Of a stretch of DNA of 36,559 nucleotides, positions 8,261 through 16,104 are shown one piece after another; positions within the stretch are counted from its first letter, which is position 1, and the number at the start of each line of letters is the position of its first letter. The position numbers were made by a program, and so were the translations under genes. Origin of the DNA: Prevotella sp. Its GTDB lineage: Bacteria; Bacteroidota; Bacteroidia; Bacteroidales; Bacteroidaceae. The notes beneath the pieces are model-generated. The model was given only the letters and a program-made list of their open reading frames with translations, had not been told where the DNA came from and made no database searches. The stretch lies in contig JAFTGH010000056.1 in NCBI GenBank assembly GCA_017458005.1, forward strand, positions 1 to 36,559, written 5' to 3'.

Positions 8261-10132
8261 TTAAAAGTCGCCTGGACCGTAAAGACCGAACTCGGGGTCT
8301 TTCTCGGGTTGCCAGGTTCTCAGTTTTATCAGCGGTCTGTCGGGCTGGTTGATGTCGACCATCAGCATCAGGTATCCCTTGTCACCATAGGTGGAGGAAT
8401 AGTAGTCCTGCTGTATCTGGATGGCGTATGACTCACCGCCCTCTCCCATCTTGATGACATCATTGTTGGAGAATCGGATGTTCACGAACTCGTTCCGTGC
8501 GAAACACCGCTTCAGGTTCTCCAGATACTGGTCTTTCGTCTGGCGGTTCTTCCTGATGATCAGGTTACCCTCCTGACTGATGGTCGACTGGTTCTCGATA
8601 TTCACGTTCTTATTCGCCCTGCTCACTACCGATCCCGTGATGATGACGGCATCGTCGTCGAAGATGGAGCGGATATAGTCGAGACGCTTCAGGGCGTATG
8701 CCGTCTTATAGTTCTCGAGGAAGTTCATGATGGCGAAGCGTGACTTCTCCTCCCACACCCCTTTGTACAGGATATCGTCCTCGGCGGTCTTACCCAGTCC
8801 GAAGGCGATATTGTCGATCTTCTGCTCCTCGTTGAAGGCGAAGACGACATCCTCGACGAACGACTTGCGGACACCAGAGGCGAACGAGAACGACATACGC
8901 AGTCCACGTACCAGCACACTGCCCTTGTCGTCATAGAGACGGATGTCCGACGAGTCGAGCACCCTACCCTTTCCGTATTTCATCAGTTTGGTGAACATAT
9001 CCCATCCGCCATCACTGAAGAGCGGGCGTACCGAGTCGTATCTCTTCTCCTTGATAGCCTTCACCACCTGCTCCAAGGTCGTCATATACTTAGAGGCGTC
9101 CTTGTCTTTCTTGGTGAGCGTCTTGGGCGGGGCGATTGCCTCCGCGCTGTTGGTGGTGAATGACTGGGAAGCCATCTGCTGATGGCGTGCGGCAGTCTCC
9201 TTGGGCTTCTCCTTGTTCTCGAGTATCACGTTGGTATAGGCATCGGGCATAGGGGTTCCCTTGACGGCGTTCAGCACCATCTCCACCTCTTTGTCGATCT
9301 TCGCCTCACCAGCATACTCGAACTCATAGCGCAACTGCACCTGCGAGCCCTCGTAGCCGGGAGCCAGTTCCAGCACGCCCCATCCGTCCTTGGCACTATA
9401 GATGGCGCTCCATGTCTGTCCGTCCCAATACTTATAGTCGACACTGTTCACGGGCTTTCCCTTATAGGTGATGGAGAGTCGGATGTCATTGCCGTCACGA
9501 CTGTCGTAGATAGCCTTCAGTTCGTCGAAGGTATCGTCGATCTTCTCCTTACACCAGTTGGTGAGCACGTGCTCCTTGCCGTCCTCGTCGGTATAGGTGA
9601 CCTCGTTAGGATACTGCAACGACTTCAGCAGGGTCAGCGCCCAGTAGTAGTTACGCAGCACGTCGTCCACCTTACCTTTCCGCTCCGCACGGATTGCCGA
9701 CTCTACCAAGTCGATAGCCTTCCGCTTGCGCGACTCGAAGATTTTCTCCACCTCCGACTTCTTAATCCAGCGCACCACGTAGGCATCAGGCTCCGTCTGG
9801 AGCACCTGCTGCTGCGTGTTGGTCAGCGTAGCCTGTGAATAGGTGCTGACGGTCTGGGTGAACTGCGACTCCTCGTCCAGTTTACCATTGCTGCTCTGCG
9901 TCTTCAACGAGGTCTGTGCCTCACCCGTCACGTTGGTGGCTATCTTGCCAATCAGGTTGGCAAGGGCGTTACGCTCAGCCTCGGCGACGGTCTTGCCATA
10001 GCCCTCACCATAGATATAGTCCTCGCTGTCCCTGACGATTTCCCAACTCTGTGCTGAGACTGTCGTGGACAACAGCAGTAGCGACCACAAGGCAATCAGT
10101 CTGCCCACCAGATATTGTCTGTTCTTTCTCAT
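8261..10132 (-). CDS. Exported LPP20 plus NTF2-like domain protein, 623 aa
   Basis: The signal peptide ends at VSAQ (about 27). Residues 30-110 (YIYGEGYGKTVAEAERNALANLIGKIATNV...) are an LPP20-like domain with the typical 'G-G-T-x-x-A-x-x-A-L-x-x-I' start. A central beta-rich part follows, then two segments resembling NTF2/SnoaL-fold domains, one near 355-450 and one at 465-610 with 'FLENYKTAYALKRLDYIRSIFDDDAVIITG'. It starts only 5 bases after the stop of the BspA-like gene and precedes the 220-residue LPP20-like gene by 37 bases. Its ATG has a good AAGGAAA site. No enzymatic motif is visible; a periplasmic binding or scaffold role is inferred. Confidence 0.8.
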   Translation of the reverse strand: MRKNRQYLVGRLIALWSLLLLSTTVSAQSWEIVRDSEDYIYGEGYGKTVAEAERNALANLIGKIATNVTGEAQTSLKTQSSNGKLDEESQFTQTVSTYSQATLTNTQQQVLQTEPDAYVVRWIKKSEVEKIFESRKRKAIDLVESAIRAERKGKVDDVLRNYYWALTLLKSLQYPNEVTYTDEDGKEHVLTNWCKEKIDDTFDELKAIYDSRDGNDIRLSITYKGKPVNSVDYKYWDGQTWSAIYSAKDGWGVLELAPGYEGSQVQLRYEFEYAGEAKIDKEVEMVLNAVKGTPMPDAYTNVILENKEKPKETAARHQQMASQSFTTNSAEAIAPPKTLTKKDKDASKYMTTLEQVVKAIKEKRYDSVRPLFSDGGWDMFTKLMKYGKGRVLDSSDIRLYDDKGSVLVRGLRMSFSFASGVRKSFVEDVVFAFNEEQKIDNIAFGLGKTAEDDILYKGVWEEKSRFAIMNFLENYKTAYALKRLDYIRSIFDDDAVIITGSVVSRANKNVNIENQSTISQEGNLIIRKNRQTKDQYLENLKRCFARNEFVNIRFSNNDVIKMGEGGESYAIQIQQDYYSSTYGDKGYLMLMVDINQPDRPLIKLRTWQPEKDPEFGLYGPGDF

Positions 10133-10137
10133 TTTCC

Positions 10138-13100
10138 TTATTTAACTATTACTTTATTACCATTCTGAATATATACGCCCTTCGATGGATGGAGCACACG
10201 GCGACCCTGCAGGTCGTAATATACATCATCCTTCTTGCCTCTCACACCATCTATCTCTTGCAGTCCTGTCACGTTGCCGTTGTTCAAGTCCTCAAGCGAC
10301 AGGAAGCGGGAACCGCCATCCGTCAGGTGTTTCGTGAATGCCTCGAAGGGACGGAGTTCACGGTAGTTCTGCTCGAACACGCTACCCTCGGGATAGCCGC
10401 CACGTGCCTCACCCACGTTCAGCGCATAGACATACTGCTGTGCCTCCCAACGCTCGAAGACGGGGGTCATCACGTAATTACCATACTCGTCATGGACGGG
10501 ACTGGTCTCTGGCACATCCGCATTCTCTGCCGAGAAGGTCACCTCGCCAGCGAGGTTATACTCCTCGCTATACTCTGACGAGTTAGGCATACTGATCAGG
10601 TAGGCGGTGTTCGCCTCTATCTGCTGCATGCTCTGCAGTCCGTTTGAGGTCAGACGGCGCAGCCAGAAGTGGTAGTTGCCACTGTTGTTGCCGAACGGAC
10701 TAATCACGCCCTTGGTGGCATGGGTGATGGTCTGCACGTTGAACGGCAGTGCTATCGTCTCCCATCCACGGCTCACGCTAATCTGCGTCTCCTGTGAGAA
10801 CGTACGGGTGTAACTGATCTTCTCAGCCGTGAAGGGCTGTGGGCAATACCAGTTGCTCTCATCTGACAGTGTAATCTCTTGAGCGACACCGTTAATCACC
10901 ACATTCTGTATTCCCTGTGGTGCCACCGATGCATCGTTGACATATACTAACAAGTTCGGATTACCAATCTCGGCATATTGCTCGGCGGGGATATTTGCAC
11001 TTCCTGCTTTGATAGCGGCAAGGGAAGAACAGCCAGAGAACATATATCTCATATCTGTCACGTTAGCAATATTAAAACCACTTACATCAAAGGTCGTCAG
11101 ACTAGAACAGTCTCCCAACATACCATACATATCCGTCACATTGGCGGTATTAAAAGTACTTAAGTCAAGACTTGTCAAATTAGAACATTTATTGAACATA
11201 TAATTCATGCTCGTCACGTTCTCAGTATTGAAGCCACTTACATCAAGACTTGTCAAACCAGAGCAGTCGTAGAACATATTATCCATGTCTGTCACGTTCA
11301 GTGTGTTGAAACCACTTAAGTTGAGACTCGTCAAACCTGAACAACCTGCGAACATGTGTTTCATGTCCGTAACATTCTGCGTATTGAAACCCGAGAGGTC
11401 GAGACTCGTCAGGCTGTAGCAGCCTTCGAACATTCCCCACATGTCTGTAACATTCTGCGTGTTGAAACTTGAAAGGTCGAGGCTCGTTATAGCAGAGCAG
11501 TTATAGAACATACTAGTCATGTCTGTCACATTCTCTGTATTGAAGCCCGATACGTCAAGACTTCTCAGACTATAGCAACCTGTGAACATGCGATGCATGT
11601 CGGTCACGTTGTCGGTTTTCAGATTCTCTATTCCAATGATACTGGTCAATGAAGAGCACCCCTCAAACCAATAGGCAGTGCTAGTAGGCTCGTAGTCAGC
11701 AAAGGATGTGTCAAATATCGCTGTCGTTGCTGTGCCGTATGGAGAACTACTAACATACATATTGTTAATGTCCATTCCTCCACGTGCATCCTTCTGATCA
11801 TCATAATAGAAGGTCAGGACGGTATTGTCATCACTAAGTGCGGCGTAAGGTTCTGAATCAACCCAAGGTTCTGCACCAGATTCCGTAAAGTAACCAGGAT
11901 TCGCAGTACCGCCATCAATATGAGCATAGGTATGGTCGGTATTATTGGCATCAAAGTGAGTACCTGCACCACCGACAAGGACATAACATCCACGGAACAT
12001 ATTAGCACTTTCTGTAACAGATGCAGTACTCCAATCATTGCCAACATATATTGTCTTCAAGGCTGGACATCTTGTGAACATTGATCGCATATATGTTACA
12101 TTGGTCGTGTTGAAGCCACTAATGTCTAAATCCTTCAAACCAGTACACTCCTCGAACATCCAGCCCATGTCTGTCACATTTGATGTATTGAAATGACTCA
12201 AATCTAAAGTCGTCAAACCAGCACAACTTGCGAACATCTGTGACATCTGCGTTACATTGACCGTATTGAATCCGCTTACATCAAGACTTGTCAGGTTTGA
12301 ACATCTATGAAACATATTGGTCATATTTGTCACATTAGCGGTATTGAAATTGCTTACATCAAGACTCGTAAGACTAGAGCAGCCTGTAAACATTTGGTAC
12401 ATGTTCGTTACATTAGCCGTATTAAAACTACTTAAGTCAAGACTTGTCAAGCCAGAACAGTCCATAAACATACTACTCATGCTCGTTACTTTTTCCGTAT
12501 TGAAACTAGTCAAGTTAAGACTTGTAATGCTGGAACTCAATGCGAACATACTACCCATGTCCGTTACATTAGCCGTATTAAAGTTGCTTAAGTCAAGGCT
12601 CGTCAGACTGGAACATTCATAGAACATCATTTCCATATTCGTCACATTCTCTGTATTGAAATTACTCAAGTCAAGGCTCGTCAGACTAGAACAACCATAA
12701 AACATGTCACTCATTCCTGTCACATTTGATGTATTGAAACTACTTAAGTCAATACTCGTCAGACCAGAACATCGATTAAACATCATATCCATACGCGTTA
12801 CCTTTGACGTATTGAAATGACTCAAATCTAAATTTGTCAAACCAGCACAACCATAGAACATTCTTACCATATCTGTAACATTATCAGTGCTGAAAGTACT
12901 TAAATCTAGATTAGTTAGGCTGGAACATCCTTCGAACATCCCATACATGCCTGTTACATTGTCTGTTTTGAAATTTGCAATATTTTCAATCGAAGTAATA
13001 CTCTTACAATCTTTAAACAAAAATGTTGTATTGGTTAAAGAGGTACAATCAGCGAAAGAGGCATCAAACACTACAGTAGTAATTGTTTCTCTTTCTGAGT

Positions 13101-13323
13101 ACCATGGTTGATAATCAGGATAACTAAACGGTCCCACGCTCAACCCACCACGGGCATCCTTCTGATCATCATAATAGAAGGTCAGGACGGTATTGCCATC
13201 ACTAAGGACGGCATAGGGTTCTTGCGCCAACATCTTGGCTGGCATCAACACGGTTAATACGACCAGTAGGAGGGACTGGATTCTGCTTTTCATTCGGTAA
13301 TGTGTATGAATTATATTCATCAT
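10138..13323 (-). CDS. Giant secreted BspA-like 26-residue-repeat protein, 1061 aa
   Basis: The likely signal peptide is MKSRIQSLLLVVLTVLMPAKMLAQ; an alternative start at 13293 begins exactly there. Two near-identical entry segments (PYA-LSD-NTVLTFYYDDQKDARGG, about 37-60 and 490-515) each introduce an array of 26-residue repeats with consensus SLTSLDLSNFNTxNVTxMxxMF (DUF285/TIGR02167-type, BspA-like). There are about 13 units in the first array and 8 in the second. Residues 824-1061 form a beta-rich C-terminal module ending YDLQGRRV...KGVYIQNGNKVIVK, as seen in Prevotella exported proteins and reminiscent of sorting domains. BspA-like proteins mediate adhesion and aggregation at the cell surface (family knowledge). 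No terminator separates it from the LPP20 gene 5 bases downstream. Confidence 0.92.
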   Translation of the reverse strand: MMNIIHTHYRMKSRIQSLLLVVLTVLMPAKMLAQEPYAVLSDGNTVLTFYYDDQKDARGGLSVGPFSYPDYQPWYSERETITTVVFDASFADCTSLTNTTFLFKDCKSITSIENIANFKTDNVTGMYGMFEGCSSLTNLDLSTFSTDNVTDMVRMFYGCAGLTNLDLSHFNTSKVTRMDMMFNRCSGLTSIDLSSFNTSNVTGMSDMFYGCSSLTSLDLSNFNTENVTNMEMMFYECSSLTSLDLSNFNTANVTDMGSMFALSSSITSLNLTSFNTEKVTSMSSMFMDCSGLTSLDLSSFNTANVTNMYQMFTGCSSLTSLDVSNFNTANVTNMTNMFHRCSNLTSLDVSGFNTVNVTQMSQMFASCAGLTTLDLSHFNTSNVTDMGWMFEECTGLKDLDISGFNTTNVTYMRSMFTRCPALKTIYVGNDWSTASVTESANMFRGCYVLVGGAGTHFDANNTDHTYAHIDGGTANPGYFTESGAEPWVDSEPYAALSDDNTVLTFYYDDQKDARGGMDINNMYVSSSPYGTATTAIFDTSFADYEPTSTAYWFEGCSSLTSIIGIENLKTDNVTDMHRMFTGCYSLRSLDVSGFNTENVTDMTSMFYNCSAITSLDLSSFNTQNVTDMWGMFEGCYSLTSLDLSGFNTQNVTDMKHMFAGCSGLTSLNLSGFNTLNVTDMDNMFYDCSGLTSLDVSGFNTENVTSMNYMFNKCSNLTSLDLSTFNTANVTDMYGMLGDCSSLTTFDVSGFNIANVTDMRYMFSGCSSLAAIKAGSANIPAEQYAEIGNPNLLVYVNDASVAPQGIQNVVINGVAQEITLSDESNWYCPQPFTAEKISYTRTFSQETQISVSRGWETIALPFNVQTITHATKGVISPFGNNSGNYHFWLRRLTSNGLQSMQQIEANTAYLISMPNSSEYSEEYNLAGEVTFSAENADVPETSPVHDEYGNYVMTPVFERWEAQQYVYALNVGEARGGYPEGSVFEQNYRELRPFEAFTKHLTDGGSRFLSLEDLNNGNVTGLQEIDGVRGKKDDVYYDLQGRRVLHPSKGVYIQNGNKVIVK
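10141..10854 (-). repeat. 714-bp direct repeat, copy 1 (3' end of BspA-like gene)
   Basis: The stretch aligns without gaps (constant offset 4361) to 14502-15215. The encoded 238-residue modules differ at only six residues (S/G, S/N, D/E, K/T, H/Y, V/I). Identity stops abruptly at 10854, although weaker protein similarity continues upstream. Confidence 0.95.
11000..11690 (-). repeat. Second array of 78-bp (26-aa) repeats, about 8 units
   Basis: Same unit type as the first array, more uniformly NVTDM, introduced by a second copy of the DQKDARGG entry segment around 11780-11850. Confidence 0.9.
11970..13023 (-). repeat. First array of 78-bp (26-aa) repeats, about 13 units
   Basis: Within the BspA-like gene, the LDLS-FNT-NVT-M--MF unit recurs every 78 bases; for example the same 10-base core recurs at 12591 and 12669. 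The last unit has degenerated (TASVTESANMF). Confidence 0.9.
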
Positions 13324-13386
13324 TCCTTAGCGGTTTTACAAAAATATTAGCCTTAGATTTTATAGAAATCTATGATTCTTCGAATG

Positions 13387-13418
13387 CAAAGATAAGGATA
13401 AGTAGAGAAAGTGCCAAA
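13387..13418 (-). promoter_or_regulatory. Promoter of the BspA-like gene and downstream run
   Basis: TTTG (13415-13418), 20 bases, TATCTTTG (13387-13394) on the minus strand. It gives a leader of about 60-90 bases. It lies in a 34-base sequence nearly identical to the promoter at 14002-14033 (4 differences). Confidence 0.75.
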
Positions 13419-13464
13419 TTTTTTGGGAGTTTTTTTATATGTTAAGTCCATTGGACTTCAAACA

Positions 13465-13717
13465 TTATTTAATATATTCTTCCACGTTCTTCTTAATTTC
13501 CCTCTTCAATGATTCCCACTCAACAGGTTGAAACATAAAGGGCATTGGCTGTAAGTCGGCATCGTCAAAGTAAGTCATGCTCAACAGAACGGCGATGACC
13601 ATATTGAAGCGCAAGGGAGGTTCCTCCTACCAGTCTCATCTGTGAAAGCAAAGGCTGTCGAGACAATGTCCTTAGGAGTTCCAAAGTGTCGGGAAAGACT
13701 GTCTGAAGTGATAGCAT
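13465..13717 (-). pseudogene. AbiEii-like nucleotidyltransferase toxin, internally deleted
   Basis: The ATG at 13715-13717, inside the end of the DUF6922 gene, opens a 50-codon frame to TGA at 13565. It contains SQMRLVGGTSLALQYGHRRSV, the N-terminal nucleotidyltransferase signature of AbiEii-type toxins (GGT/S with following helix). Right at the stop, another frame encodes the normal AbiEii C-terminus: TYFDDADLQPMPFMFQPVEW and on to TAA at 13465. Full family members are about 200-plus residues, so the middle, including the metal-binding acidic residues after the GG(T/S) motif, is deleted and the ends are out of frame. Translation coupling with the upstream gene by overlap is the normal arrangement for this pair. 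Confidence 0.8.
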
Positions 13718-13977
13718 CTGTAATCTTCTTTATTGGTATGCGAGATAGTAGTAATAAACGAGAGGCAAACAGGGTCGAGCGTACGGATCTGTTTACACTC
13801 CTCCACAATTTTATCGAGCCCGTAATAACGGTAAATAAGTCGCCAGTCTCTCATCTGCCCATACTCCATCACTCTCTGAATGATGAATCGGGAATGATCA
13901 TCCATCGATAGTGTCGATGAATCAACATCCCAAAAAAGATTGGGCGAGAAACTATTGATATATTCCAGATTGCTCAT
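13672..13977 (-). CDS. DUF6922-type antitoxin-like protein, 101 aa
   Basis: It starts MSNLEYINSFSPNLFWDVD and continues DDHSRFIIQRVMEYGQMRDWRLIYRYYGLDKIVEECKQIRTLDP. This matches the short Bacteroidota proteins (DUF6922) that are found just upstream of AbiEii-like nucleotidyltransferases and are believed to be the antitoxin partners. The gene looks intact, ends RQSFPTLWNS, and overlaps the toxin start by 46 bases. Its own promoter is at 14002-14033. With the toxin deleted, the antitoxin would be an orphan (inference). Confidence 0.8.
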   Translation of the reverse strand: MSNLEYINSFSPNLFWDVDSSTLSMDDHSRFIIQRVMEYGQMRDWRLIYRYYGLDKIVEECKQIRTLDPVCLSFITTISHTNKEDYRCYHFRQSFPTLWNS

Positions 13978-14001
13978 CTTTGAATTTGCTTGAATTCATT
14001 G

Positions 14002-14033
14002 CAAAGATAACAATAAGTAAAGAAAATGCCAAA
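14002..14033 (-). promoter_or_regulatory. Promoter of the DUF6922 gene
   Basis: TTTG (14030-14033), 20 bases, TATCTTTG (14002-14009), about 25-30 bases before the ATG. It is a near copy of the promoter at 13387-13418, so the two lie as direct repeats either side of the toxin-antitoxin unit. Confidence 0.75.
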
Positions 14034-14443
14034 TATTATTAATACTTTTTTACGTTGACTTGTCGCCTCGAACTTGTCAAAAGGCGAGAAATCTGGCAGA
14101 CAAAACAAGGAATAATTCTGACAAAGTGCTTCTGGAGAATCGCATAAAATCGACCAACGCCCAAGTTGGCTGCAAATACGCGAAATATGAGGGGTTACGA
14201 TAACCGGCTGAACGACAGCGGCTTATCCGTTTGAGGGGTCGTTTTGACCCTAAAAAAGAGGCGAAAAAGCGGTAAAAAAGCCCCTTTTAGCCCCTATCTT
14301 CGAGGGTGGAAGGCGGCACCTTTCGGGTCGTTTGCACGTAGCAAACGGGTAGGAAGGCGGCACCTTCCTACCCGTTTCACACAAACTGATGCTTTTTTTG
14401 CTCGTTTTTGTCGTTTTGAAGCCCTCAGATTTTCTAGAAGTCC
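14034..14443. other. Non-coding stretch with nested hairpins and a 15-bp direct repeat
   Basis: No supported gene lies here. A perfect 15-bp hairpin spans 14343-14357/14363-14377 around CGGCA, overlapping a smaller one (CGTTTGC/GCAAACG, about 14329-14347). The 15-base sequence GGAAGGCGGCACCTT occurs at 14308-14322 and again at 14352-14366. Composition (runs of A and T between G/C-rich blocks) differs from coding DNA nearby. It may be a dispersed intergenic element. Confidence 0.6.
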
Positions 14444-14467
14444 TAAAAATCCTGACATAAAATCAGG
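14444..14467 (-). terminator. Probable terminator after the 14499-16067 gene
   Basis: A CCTGA/TCAGG stem (14451-14455/14463-14467) is followed on the minus strand by ATTTTTA; outer AGTCC/GGACT arms can extend it. It lies about 30 bases past the stop codon. Confidence 0.55.
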
Positions 14468-14498
14468 GACTTTTTCTTGACAAAGCAAAACTTAACAT

Positions 14499-16067
14499 TT
14501 ATTTAATTATTACTTTATTACCATTCTGAATATATACGCCCTTCGACGGATAGAGCACACGGCGACCTTGCAGGTCGTAATATACATCATCCGTCTTGCC
14601 TCTCACACCTTCTATCTCTTGCAGTCCTGTCACGTTGCCGTTGTTCAGGTCCTCAAGTGACAGGAAGCGGGAACCGCCATCCGTCAGGTGTTTCGTGAAT
14701 GCCTCGAAGGGACGGAGTTCACGGTAGTTCTGCTCGAACACGCTACCCTCGGGATAGCCGCCACGAGCCTCGCCAACGTTCAGCGCATAGACATACTGCT
14801 GTGCCTCCCAACGCTCGAAGACGGGGGTCATCACGTAATTACCATACTCGTCGTGGACGGGACTGGTCTCTGGCACATCCGCATTCTCTGCCGAGAAAGT
14901 CACCTCACCAGCGAGGTTATACTCCTCGCTATACTCTGACGAGTTAGGCATACTGATCAGGTAGGCGGTGTTCGCCTCTATCTGCTGCATGCTCTGCAAT
15001 CCGTTTGAGGTCAGACGGCGCAGCCAGAAGTGGTAGTTGCCATTGTTGTTGCCGAACGGACTGATCACGCCCTTGGTGGCATGGGTGATGGTCTGCACGT
15101 TGAACGGCAGTGCTATCGTCTCCCAACCACGGCTCACGCCAATCTGCGTCTCCTGTGAGAACGTACGGGTGTAACTGATCTTCTCAGCCGTGAAGGGCTG
15201 TGGGCAATACCAGTTACAATTACCTGTAGCAGCGTCGGTCAGGACAATCTCTGCCGCCGTACCGTTGATGACCACATTACTATGATCAGGAGCCAGTGAG
15301 GCATCGGTGACGAATATCAGCATGTTAGGATTGTCAAGTCCCTGCAAGTCGCTGTTGGTAAGTGCCACTGTACTGTTCCAGACTATTGCCGTAATCTTCT
15401 CTGCCACAGCACTCCGACCACCGACAGCCTCCAGTGCCTCGTACATGGGTACAGAGCCGCCCACCCTCAGGACACCATTGATGTCGAAATCAGCGTCTAT
15501 CGCAACAACCGTTCCGATGATTGCCTCAATCTGGTCACAATAGTCATTAATCTGTGTGGCGAAGTGCTCTGCCTCGAAATAGGGGGCGGAGCCACGAGCA
15601 CCCATCATCATTTCGCCCTCTTCCACTGCCCACTGCAGATTATCCAACAAGGTCTGGTCTACGGCAGCATTGCCATTGGCAGCATCGTAGACAGTATGAC
15701 CACGTGTAATCGCGGTACTGAGTTCCACCCATAGGGTATATCCATACGCCAAGGTAGTGGTGTCAGAGGACAGCGTGGTGCCGCCGTCGTCAACCACTGT
15801 GACCGCCTTGATGACCGCATTCCTCTTGATCTCTATCGGCTGCTGGTAAAGATTAGGCAGATCGATCAAAGCATTCGTCACATTGTCTACGGTCTGGTCT
15901 GTCAGGTCCGACAAATCAGAGATGGCGTAGAAAATACTGGCGTTTGCCGTTGTCGTCGTCATCGTAAGGTTGTCACCATCAAAGGTGAATTCCGGTGCTA
16001 CCGGTGCCTGCGCCCATCCCGAGAGAGAGGCGAGAGCAACTAGCATTATCAACAAATTCCTCTTCAT
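14499..16067 (-). CDS. Secreted protein with chitobiase-C-like repeat and shared C-terminal module, 522 aa
   Basis: A signal peptide (MKRNLLIMLVALASLSGWAQ) is followed by a domain like the CHB_HEX_C / Fn3-like repeats of exported Bacteroidota proteins (about 22-112: APEFTFDGDNLTMTTTTANASIFYAIS...IKRNAVIKAVTVVDDG). A helical middle region covers about 115-250, followed by the beta module 285-522 shared with the BspA-like protein. It also ends YDLQGRRV...KGVYIQNGNKVIIK. The gene is last in a three-gene run with the BACON lipoprotein 37 bases upstream. A role as a cell-surface or secreted adhesin-like protein is inferred; no catalytic residues are seen. Confidence 0.85.
   Translation of the reverse strand: MKRNLLIMLVALASLSGWAQAPVAPEFTFDGDNLTMTTTTANASIFYAISDLSDLTDQTVDNVTNALIDLPNLYQQPIEIKRNAVIKAVTVVDDGGTTLSSDTTTLAYGYTLWVELSTAITRGHTVYDAANGNAAVDQTLLDNLQWAVEEGEMMMGARGSAPYFEAEHFATQINDYCDQIEAIIGTVVAIDADFDINGVLRVGGSVPMYEALEAVGGRSAVAEKITAIVWNSTVALTNSDLQGLDNPNMLIFVTDASLAPDHSNVVINGTAAEIVLTDAATGNCNWYCPQPFTAEKISYTRTFSQETQIGVSRGWETIALPFNVQTITHATKGVISPFGNNNGNYHFWLRRLTSNGLQSMQQIEANTAYLISMPNSSEYSEEYNLAGEVTFSAENADVPETSPVHDEYGNYVMTPVFERWEAQQYVYALNVGEARGGYPEGSVFEQNYRELRPFEAFTKHLTDGGSRFLSLEDLNNGNVTGLQEIEGVRGKTDDVYYDLQGRRVLYPSKGVYIQNGNKVIIK
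14502..15215 (-). repeat. 714-bp direct repeat, copy 2
   Basis: It is the counterpart of 10141-10854 in the same orientation, encoding the last 238 residues of the adjacent secreted protein. Only scattered substitutions separate the two copies. Confidence 0.95.
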
Positions 16068-16104
16068 AACGTATAACGTTTAAACTATTACACTTTCATC
16101 TATA

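Noticed and set aside
11000-13023. Regular 78-bp repeats that could be taken for a CRISPR array
   Set aside because: Units are coding (26 residues, BspA-like), with no spacer-like unique segments between identical repeats and no cas genes.
13444-13458. Small 6-bp hairpin AAGTCC/GGACTT after the AbiEii remnant
   Set aside because: No T-run follows in the minus direction, so it is not counted as a terminator.
13581-13808. 75-codon minus-strand frame crossing the DUF6922/AbiEii overlap
   Set aside because: It is a third frame over the overlap; the recognisable AbiEii residues are in a different frame starting at 13717.
14244-14480. Short frames on both strands (78 and 64 codons) in the 14.0-14.5 kb gap
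   Set aside because: They coincide with hairpins and direct repeats, are Arg/Lys/Phe-rich, and have no start signals; treated as a repeat element.
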